DNA from: Candidatus Latescibacterota bacterium
Lineage (GTDB): Bacteria > Latescibacterota > MVCY01
Direction: 5' to 3'
Assembly: GCA_030629295.1 (NCBI GenBank)
Contig: DAOVPH010000124.1
Location: 1-5,107 of the forward strand
DNA length: 5,107 nt
Part shown: piece by piece, positions 1-3,080 of the stretch
How the letters are laid out: each line of letters starts with the position of its first letter
Position numbering within the stretch: the first letter of the stretch is position 1
Program-made: the position numbers and the translations under genes
Notes under the pieces: generated by a model
Seen by the model: the letters and a program-made list of their open reading frames with translations, nothing else
The model's database searches: none
Told to the model about the DNA's origin: nothing

Positions 1-43
1 AACAGACTATGATTGTGATGAGCCTCTTTGGTTTGATTTGCAT
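1..43 (-). CDS. 5' end of a gene with a signal-peptide-like N-terminus (runs off the window)
   Basis: An ATG at 43-41 is preceded by an AAGGAG Shine-Dalgarno (plus-strand ctcctt, 52-57) at 8-nt spacing. It opens a frame that stays open to the window edge. The 14 visible codons read MQIKPKRLITIIVC: a short basic segment (K4, K6, R7) followed by a hydrophobic run. This looks like the start of a signal peptide, a lipoprotein leader or a membrane anchor. It lies 26 nt after the stop of the TIM-barrel gene on the same strand, so the two are probably co-transcribed. Too little is visible to name a product. The good RBS and short intergenic gap are the reasons for calling it. Confidence 0.6.
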   Translation of the reverse strand, partial: MQIKPKRLITIIVC

Positions 44-69
44 AGTAGTCACTCCTTTCTGTGATGATG

Positions 70-846
70 TTAAAGCATTATAGAGACGTCTTCTCGCAAG
101 ATCTCTTGAACATGCCCGCACAGAGCTGGATCTTTCATTGCAGCAGTCCCGATGGCTATAGCATCAGCCCCGGCCGCAAGAACTCTTCGGGCACCCTCGA
201 CATCTTGAATGCCGCCGCCACTGATTAAGCATTGGCATACACCACTGAGCTCTCTAAGAACGTCCAGCCCCTCAGACTCAGGCTTGCACTGCCTGATATT
301 GATATGCACGACTGGGATACCAATGCTGGCTAAGATATGAACGGCATCTACGGTCTCTGCAGGCTCTGTCAGGCCAATCTTGAATATGACCGGAATATTC
401 ACCCCCTCGAGAATAGCGCTCGCCCACTCCTTGAGAAGCGCTGCGTTCTCTCTGCGGCAGAGCTGTTCCCCAAGGCCTTCCCTGACGAACATTTCCATCG
501 ACGAGTGTGCACAAAGGGATACATAATCGGCTCCCGCGGCTTCGGCAGCCGACAGAAAATCTAACGTGTGAGAAATCTCCACGGTCGCCACGCTTATCCC
601 CACTTTTGAGCCGCCTGTGCGGGCGGCAGCGACGTGCTTCAGCAAGTAAGGCATATAGCGTGATCTGTCAGGCTTAAATACGAAAGCTTCTGGATACGGG
701 ACGTTGTCGCTCGGGTCTACTATGTACGTGCCCAACATCACAAGAGCGGCACCGGCACCATGTTTGGCACAGTATGGCCCATCGCCGTAACCCCCCAATT
801 CCGCGAGCACGACACCGTTTTCTAAATCGTCAACAGGATCCGACAT
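70..846 (-). CDS. FMN-binding TIM-barrel protein, nifR3/dihydrouridine-synthase-like
   Basis: A 258-residue protein. The ATG at 846 has a GGAGGT Shine-Dalgarno (plus-strand acctcc, 855-860) at 8-nt spacing. It has the layout of flavin-dependent (beta/alpha)8 oxidoreductases. An N-terminal strand ends in AELGGYGDGPYC (15-26). KVGISVATVE (81-90) and GADYVSLCAHSS (105-116) occupy strand positions like those before the Dus active-site loop, followed by GLGEQLCRR (124-132). A possible basic flavin contact is FKIGL (155-159). The C-terminal phosphate-binding signature is ISGGGI (208-213) plus GADAIAIGTA (226-235). It is shorter than true Dus enzymes (about 320 residues) and lacks their tRNA-binding C-terminal domain. 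It best resembles the archaeal 'nifR3-related/arch_FMN' group, whose substrate is not established. Dihydroorotate-dehydrogenase-like chemistry is an alternative. The fold is fairly certain; the reaction is unknown. It lies just outside the integron relic and probably forms an operon with the gene starting at 43. Confidence 0.72.
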   Translation of the reverse strand: MSDPVDDLENGVVLAELGGYGDGPYCAKHGAGAALVMLGTYIVDPSDNVPYPEAFVFKPDRSRYMPYLLKHVAAARTGGSKVGISVATVEISHTLDFLSAAEAAGADYVSLCAHSSMEMFVREGLGEQLCRRENAALLKEWASAILEGVNIPVIFKIGLTEPAETVDAVHILASIGIPVVHINIRQCKPESEGLDVLRELSGVCQCLISGGGIQDVEGARRVLAAGADAIAIGTAAMKDPALCGHVQEILREDVSIML

Positions 847-951
847 CGTCCAGCACCTCCAACTCAGTGAATGGCAAGGTTACCGTATGCCACCCATTCC
901 GAATTTGATGACCGTCCATATGAAACTCGTAAGCCGAGCGATAGTAGGAAA

Positions 952-1344
952 TTAGTCGTTTTTCTTAGCCACAACATGAACCCGCAGCCAATTGGTAAAT
1001 GCTTCGCATCCTAAATCTCCTGAAGCCACTTGAAGGATGACTTTCTCCTGTTCATCTACAGTTGATTCGATTTCGTGGCCATTCAAGATGAGAAATGTTT
1101 CCATCGCTGCATGCCCTGTGCGTTTGTTGCCATGCACAAAAGGATGATTCTTGATGAGGGAGAAACCAATGGCAGCAGCCTTCTCAATAACTGTCGGGTA
1201 AAGATCTTCTCCACCAAATGTCATGCGAGGTTGAGCTAAGGCTGATTCCAATGCGCCTAAATCGTGAATACCCTCCGACCCACCATACTGTTCTATGAGT
1301 TGATGATGGAGCTCAAGCACCTCGTTGAGAGTAAGATAGCGCAT
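952..1344 (-). CDS. doc: Doc/Fic-family toxin (death-on-curing)
   Basis: A 130-residue protein, the usual size of Doc toxins (about 125-135). The Fic-core motif HPFVHGNKRTG (67-77) sits after a helix and before a hydrophobic helix (HAAMETFLILNG). The GNK-R-T version, with Lys74 where AMP-transferring Fic enzymes have Gly and with no second distal Arg, is the Doc type. P1 Doc phosphorylates and inactivates elongation factor EF-Tu, so this protein is predicted to be a translation-blocking kinase. Residue 71 is His where many family members have Asp or Asn. The N-terminal LTLNEVLELHHQLIEQYGG and GIHDLGALESAL segments are also typical of the family. Its ATG shares one base with the antitoxin stop (TGATG at 1346-1342), so it is translationally coupled. 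It appears to be the second gene of an integron cassette. Confidence 0.9.
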   Translation of the reverse strand: MRYLTLNEVLELHHQLIEQYGGSEGIHDLGALESALAQPRMTFGGEDLYPTVIEKAAAIGFSLIKNHPFVHGNKRTGHAAMETFLILNGHEIESTVDEQEKVILQVASGDLGCEAFTNWLRVHVVAKKND

Positions 1345-1541
1345 CAGGTCAAGCGCCGATAAAGTTCAGCGTTCTTCTCAAGCACGTAACCTGTAACTTG
1401 TCTGAAAGTCTCTTCAGGACGCGTAAGTAATTCTTCAATGCTCACGCGAACTAATTCTTCTGATGAGACACCAAGCCTGCCCGCCACCTCTTTCAATTTT
1501 AACACCTGGTCATCTGGCAAGGTAACTGTAACTGTTCTCAT
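1344..1541 (-). CDS. Ribbon-helix-helix antitoxin of the Doc toxin
   Basis: A 65-residue protein. The ATG at 1541 has a strong AGGAGG (plus-strand cctcct, 1550-1555) at 8-nt spacing. The first half has the ribbon-helix-helix pattern: a short strand with alternating residues (RTVTVTLP, 2-9), helix A (about 11-22) and helix B starting after GVSSEEL (24-30). RHH antitoxins dimerise, bind DNA through the strand pair and repress their own operon. The C-terminal tail (about 46-65, ending VLEKNAELYRRLT) is amphipathic and charged; it is the likely toxin-neutralising segment. The best known Doc partner is Phd, which has a different fold, so this is an RHH-Doc pairing. The gene precedes the toxin and overlaps it by one base. 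Its leader begins at an integron crossover site at 1577. Confidence 0.82.
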   Translation of the reverse strand: MRTVTVTLPDDQVLKLKEVAGRLGVSSEELVRVSIEELLTRPEETFRQVTGYVLEKNAELYRRLT

Positions 1542-1571
1542 AATAACTTCCTCCTAATTTCTCGTCTGGCC

Positions 1572-1708
1572 ACCTAACGGATAAGCTCACCTGCAGAAAC
1601 GCAAAATGCAGACAAACTATAAATTCTCAAAATAAACTTTTGAATGCCAACTAAACTGAAAAATTCAAAACAAGCCAGCGTTTCTGTCAGGTGAAGCGGG
1701 GGTTAGGC
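1572..1708 (-). other. attC recombination site (137 bp) of the HD-protein cassette
   Basis: Reading the minus strand, the site starts with R'' GCCTAAC (1708-1702) and ends with R' GTTAGGT (1578-1572), which fits the consensus GTTRRRY. The inner arms are complementary. Plus-strand TCACCTG (1587-1593) and AGAAACGC (1595-1602) pair with AGCGTTTCT/CAGGTGA on the other side (1677-1685 and 1688-1694). A 1-nt versus 2-nt bulge sits between the two blocks, and unpaired spacers lie next to the core sites. This core-spacer-arm pattern with an extrahelical asymmetry is the signature of attC hairpins. The variable centre (1603-1677) can form a further stem, TTTTGAAT (1638-1645) with ATTCAAAA (1663-1670). 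The length lies in the normal 55-145 bp range. The stop codon of the cassette gene falls inside the site, as is usual. The crossover lies between 1578 and 1577. Confidence 0.85.
1616..1644 (-). promoter_or_regulatory. Possible promoter for the antitoxin-toxin pair, inside the attC loop
   Basis: Reading the minus strand, a TTCAAA -35-like box (1644-1639, 4/6 to TTGACA) and a TATAGT -10-like box (1621-1616, 5/6 to TATAAT) are separated by 17 nt. Transcription would start near 1609 and give a leader of about 70 nt to the antitoxin ATG. That leader would run through the left arm of the attC stem. The surrounding DNA is AT-rich, so chance matches are common. Confidence 0.35.
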
Positions 1709-2232
1709 ATATTAGACTTGAGGTCTTGAATATATTCTCTGGCAAATCTCTCTTTCTCCTCATAAAGGCTCTTAGACTTAGGTAAGTAGCATTTAAATTT
1801 TCCTAAAACATTTTCTTCTATGAATGTTATAATTTCTGCAAGTGACTGACCTCTCAATGTACCAGTTATTAGAGATTTTGTAATGATGAATGTTTTTCCA
1901 CCCTCAAGTAAATGTGCATCATGAAGCATTTTACCCTCAATTGTTTCAGGAACTCCATCGGTTTGGGATTCCCGCGCTATTTGAGTAATCTTTTCTATTT
2001 CTTCTTTATGTAAACCTTTCTGTTCTAGAAATTCACGAATTTGGTCTTCTTTATTATAAATAATACCATGAAAAAATGCCCCAGCAATAAAGAAAAATTG
2101 ATTATAGTTCTCTTCAGAGTAAATTTTCAGACCTACTTTAATAATCCCGTTAATGTGGTTAAGATCATGCATTTCATCCTTTTGTGCATAATCATTATAA
2201 ACAAATTTTTTAATATCCTCTATACTAATCAT
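1687..2232 (-). CDS. Cassette-encoded HD-superfamily-like protein, metal site altered
   Basis: A 181-residue, AT-rich gene starting at the ATG at 2232-2230, 19 nt inside the cassette and without a recognisable Shine-Dalgarno. The helical layout resembles HD-domain phosphohydrolases. HDLNH (22-26) corresponds to the first metal-binding His region, followed by a helix (INGIIKVGLKIYSEE). AGAFFHG (50-56) takes the place of the hallmark 'xLLHD'. IEGKMLHDAHLLEGG (98-112) corresponds to the distal Asp motif (D105). The central HD doublet is His55-Gly56: the Asp that bridges the two metals is missing. The protein may therefore be inactive, bind one metal, or be a binding rather than hydrolysing member. 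There is no signal peptide or membrane segment, so it is cytosolic. Substrate unknown. Expression probably depends on a promoter upstream of the array. HD-superfamily membership is likely but not proven. Confidence 0.65.
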   Translation of the reverse strand: MISIEDIKKFVYNDYAQKDEMHDLNHINGIIKVGLKIYSEENYNQFFFIAGAFFHGIIYNKEDQIREFLEQKGLHKEEIEKITQIARESQTDGVPETIEGKMLHDAHLLEGGKTFIITKSLITGTLRGQSLAEIITFIEENVLGKFKCYLPKSKSLYEEKERFAREYIQDLKSNMPNPRFT

Positions 2233-2266
2233 TTGATATTTGTATGCCTAACGATTGTTTATGATA

Positions 2267-2315
2267 GTCGCATAAGTACCTTATCGGTGACAAAACTTGT
2301 CCCATAACACGCGAC
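2267..2315. repeat. Nested inverted repeats within the attI-like region
   Basis: Three inverted repeats are nested. An outer pair GTCGC (2267-2271)/GCGAC (2311-2315) encloses two hairpins: ATAAG-TAC-CTTAT (2272-2284) and GACAA-AAC-TTGTC (2289-2301). They begin 14 nt from the crossover core at 2252. They could be recombinase-binding repeats or a folded attI arm; each stem is only 5 bp. Confidence 0.45.
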
Positions 2316-2402
2316 ACGATTTCTTGCCAAGTTACTAAGTTGCAAGATATTACAGTAAAAAACCGATGGAAGCGCATTCATATTATGCAAGTCGGATAAC
2401 AA

Positions 2403-2419
2403 CACCAGCTTTTCTGGTG
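2403..2419 (-). terminator. Short hairpin after the intI pseudogene, weak terminator candidate
   Basis: CACCAG (2403-2408) pairs with CTGGTG (2414-2419) around a 5-nt loop, 14 nt beyond the pseudogene stop on the minus strand. It is followed by TTGTTATCC, which is only mildly T-rich. GGTG/CACC (2416-2426) forms a competing alternative stem. It could be the old integrase terminator or part of attI. Confidence 0.3.
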
Positions 2420-2433
2420 CCTCACCCACTTAG

Positions 2434-2712
2434 TCAAAGACTATCCGCTGTACTACGTATGCCTCTGGCGCTACGGTTTAGAGCATCGGTATGGATCATC
2501 GTTGTCCTCACGTCACTGTGTCCCAACAGTTCCTGCACGGTTCGTATGTGATTATCCATCTTCGAGGAGTTGGGTGGCAGTACAATCATCCGATCCTTCT
2601 CCCTCTTTACAGACCGTACAGTGATCTAGTGGTACGAAAAATCGATATCCTTCACCCAAAGTTGCAAACACTCCCCCGGCCGCAATCCCGCAGAAGAAGA
2701 TGCAGGCCTCAA
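2434..2712 (-). pseudogene. intI: Integron integrase (tyrosine recombinase) pseudogene
   Basis: One minus-strand frame ending at TGA 2436-2434 shows the hallmarks of integron integrases. The sequence AGLRPGECLQLWVKDIDF contains the first catalytic Arg region. ITVR followed by KREKDRMIVLP is the beta-hairpin with the catalytic Lys. RTVQELLGHSDVRTTM, then LNRSARGIRS, is the conserved C-terminus (compare IRTVQELLGHSDVxTTMIYTHVLN in IntI proteins). Four lesions kill it. A TAG stop lies at 2628-2626. About 85-90 codons between the VLP segment and the HLLEDG segment are deleted, removing the H-x-L-R-H motif and the integron-specific extra domain. A 1-nt insertion near 2553-2558 shifts ATQLLEDG out of frame with IRTV. 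The nucleophile is lost: MIYTH has become MIHTD, with His encoded at 2493-2491. The 5' half is absent; homology fades near 2712. XerC/D-like recombinases share parts of this pattern, but the C-terminal LNR-x-x-x-G-x-RS ending and the adjacent attC favour IntI. Confidence 0.85.
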
Positions 2713-2718
2713 TAGCAT

Positions 2719-2749
2719 AAAAAAGGCATTCCTTAAACAACAATGCCTT
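2719..2749 (-). terminator. Intrinsic terminator downstream of the tRNA region
   Basis: Reading the minus strand, AAGGCATT (2749-2742) pairs with AATGCCTT (2730-2723) around an 11-nt loop, and the stem runs into six T residues (plus-strand A run 2719-2724). The 8-bp stem is only moderately GC-rich. It lies 12 nt beyond the TAA at 2764-2762 of a short ORF tail. It would stop transcripts arriving from the tRNA-Pro promoter, separating them from the integron relic. Confidence 0.55.
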
Positions 2750-2761
2750 GATTTCAATGGG

Positions 2762-2857
2762 TTAGCTTTTCATTTTTGGTGTCCAAATTGAACCAAACCG
2801 ACCCCAATTCCTCCCAAAAAAAACGCTATCTAATTTCTTGATTCCTTTCGTATTAGA
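2762..2857 (-). pseudogene. Possible 3' remnant of a gene (31 codons), unidentified
   Basis: A frame open between two stops encodes 31 residues ending in GRNWGRFGSIWTPKMKS. It has no start codon or RBS of its own, and its stop is followed 12 nt later by a terminator hairpin. This is what the tail of a deleted gene would look like. The aromatic FGSIWTP ending next to a broken tRNA gene suggests to me the C-terminus of a tRNA-targeting phage-type integrase. That is a resemblance from memory only. It may equally be non-coding. Confidence 0.25.
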
Positions 2858-2868
2858 TTATAGTCTAA
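2853..2868. repeat. 16-bp near-perfect palindrome
   Basis: TTAGATTATAGTCTAA is self-complementary except for one mismatched pair. It lies 27 nt from the tRNA-Arg break point. Next to it, ACGGA (2875-2879) and TCCGT (2885-2889) form a second small hairpin. Either could be a recombinase or repressor binding site; function unknown. Confidence 0.4.
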
Positions 2869-2895
2869 GGGGTTACGGAGATCATCCGTTTTGGT

Positions 2896-2934
2896 TTAGA
2901 AGTCCGCTGCTCTATCCAACTGAGCTACAGGCGC
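2896..2934 (-). pseudogene. Truncated tRNA-Arg(TCT), 5' half only
   Basis: Reading the minus strand from 2934, the sequence has the acceptor 5' strand GCGCCTG, TA, a D arm (GCTCAGTTGGATAGAGC), A, the anticodon-stem 5' strand GCGGA and the loop CTTCTAA with anticodon TCT (2901-2899). The next bases should be TCCGC to close the stem but are ACCAA. No T arm or acceptor 3' strand follows. The break falls exactly at the 3' edge of the anticodon loop (2896), a known crossover location for tRNA-targeting integrases. It starts 5 nt after the CCA of tRNA-Pro, so it was once the second gene of a tRNA-Pro/tRNA-Arg pair. It cannot make a functional tRNA; the organism must encode a tRNA-Arg(TCT) elsewhere. 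Confidence 0.85.
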
Positions 2935-2939
2935 AATTT

Positions 2940-3018
2940 TGGTCGGGGTGAGAGGATTTGAACCTCCGACCCCCTGCTCCCAAAGCAGGTGCGCTTAACC
3001 GGACTGCGCTACACCCCG
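2940..3018 (-). tRNA. tRNA-Pro(TGG)
   Basis: A complete cloverleaf on the minus strand. The acceptor CGGGGTG (3018-3012) pairs with CACCCCG (2950-2944), with discriminator A at 2943 and encoded CCA at 2942-2940. The D arm is GCGC/GCGC. The anticodon stem CCTGC/GCAGG encloses loop TTTGGGA with anticodon TGG (2982-2980). The T arm is GGAGG-TTCAAAT-CCTCT with one G-T pair. The C1-G72 pair is the bacterial tRNA-Pro identity type; archaeal tRNA-Pro uses G1-C72. It reads CCA and, by wobble, other proline codons. Confidence 0.96.
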
Positions 3019-3029
3019 AAGACGAAATT

Positions 3030-3058
3030 AATTTAAAACAACCGCCGCCGAAAGTCAA
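3030..3058 (-). promoter_or_regulatory. Sigma-70-type promoter of tRNA-Pro
   Basis: Reading the minus strand, TTGACT (3058-3053, 5/6 to consensus) and TAAATT (3035-3030) are separated by exactly 17 nt. A start near 3023 would lie only a few bases before the tRNA 5' end at 3018. The GC-rich spacer followed by an AT-rich -10 is typical of stable-RNA promoters. It lets the tRNA be transcribed independently of eno-apgM. Confidence 0.75.
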
Positions 3059-3080
3059 GCAGAAATTCTTAGTTCTCCTT

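Larger units (their letters stand above)
952..1577 (-). mobile_element. Integron cassette carrying the toxin-antitoxin pair (far end not defined)
   Basis: The cassette begins on the minus strand at 1577, the base after the G of the attC right core site (G^TTAGGT, 1578-1572). It has a 36-nt leader with its own Shine-Dalgarno, then the antitoxin and toxin genes. I see no attC core (GTTRRRY with an inverted partner) between the toxin stop and the next gene at 846. The end is set here at the toxin stop only for lack of a better mark. The last attC was probably lost, which would fix this cassette in the chromosome. Toxin-antitoxin cassettes are common in sedentary integrons and are thought to stabilise the array. 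Confidence 0.55.
1578..2251 (-). mobile_element. Complete integron gene cassette (674 bp) with an HD-like gene
   Basis: The cassette is bounded by two crossover points on the minus strand: G^TTAGGC at 2252/2251 and G^TTAGGT at 1578/1577. Inside are a 19-nt leader, one ORF (2232-1687) and an attC overlapping the ORF end. The compact plan of one ORF, a minimal leader and the gene stop within attC is diagnostic of integron cassettes. Its base composition is clearly more AT-rich than the flanking enolase, apgM and TIM-barrel genes, which indicates acquisition from elsewhere. Confidence 0.82.
2246..2433 (-). other. attI-like region: first crossover site of the integron relic
   Basis: The stretch lies between the intI pseudogene stop (2434) and the HD cassette and holds no gene I can support. 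Its left end is a perfect core site: GTTAGGC on the minus strand (plus-strand gcctaac, 2246-2252), preceded by AAACAATC. This resembles the AAACAAA preceding the core of class 1 attI1. I find no GYYYAAC partner within about 150 nt upstream that would make it an attC, so it is better read as attI. The rest holds several small inverted repeats (entries at 2267 and 2403). With intI on one side and a cassette on the other, an attI is exactly what is expected here. Confidence 0.6.
952..2712 (-). mobile_element. Chromosomal integron relic: intI pseudogene, attI-like site, two cassettes
   Basis: The parts lie in order on the minus strand: intI pseudogene (2712-2434), attI-like site (crossover 2252/2251), HD cassette with attC (2251-1578), and a toxin-antitoxin cassette (from 1577). 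The 3' end of intI faces the cassettes and reads in the same direction. Canonical integrons have intI divergent, with its 5' end beside attI; the arrangement here is the 'reverse' type reported in a few genomes, for example Treponema denticola. The island is flanked by a broken tRNA-Arg on one side and a housekeeping-type gene on the other. No active integrase is visible, so cassettes could move only with an integrase supplied in trans. Confidence 0.7.

Noticed and set aside
847..951. Remnant attC after the toxin gene
   Set aside because: No GTTRRRY core and no inverted partner could be found; only loose resemblances such as GACTAAT.
1572..1708. The inverted repeat as insertion-sequence ends or a MITE
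   Set aside because: The core sites, the bulged arms and the matching crossover at the other end of the cassette fit attC; there are no flanking target duplications.
2261..2293. TTGTCA ... TATCAT (minus strand) as the cassette promoter Pc
   Set aside because: The two boxes are good individually, but the spacer is 21 nt, too long for a standard sigma-70 promoter.
2366..2715. Two plus-strand ORFs over the intI region
   Set aside because: They are antisense to the recognisable intI relic, overlap each other and show no family features.
2552..2743. Minus-strand 63-residue ORF as a separate gene
   Set aside because: It overlaps the intI relic in another frame. Only its last residues (ATQLLEDG) match integrase, because of the deletion and insertion; the rest is out of frame and it has no RBS.
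2896..2934. A group I intron interrupting tRNA-Arg in the anticodon loop
   Set aside because: No 3' exon (TCCGC... through CAGGCGC) appears downstream in the window, and the following DNA contains other gene remnants instead of an intron-like fold.
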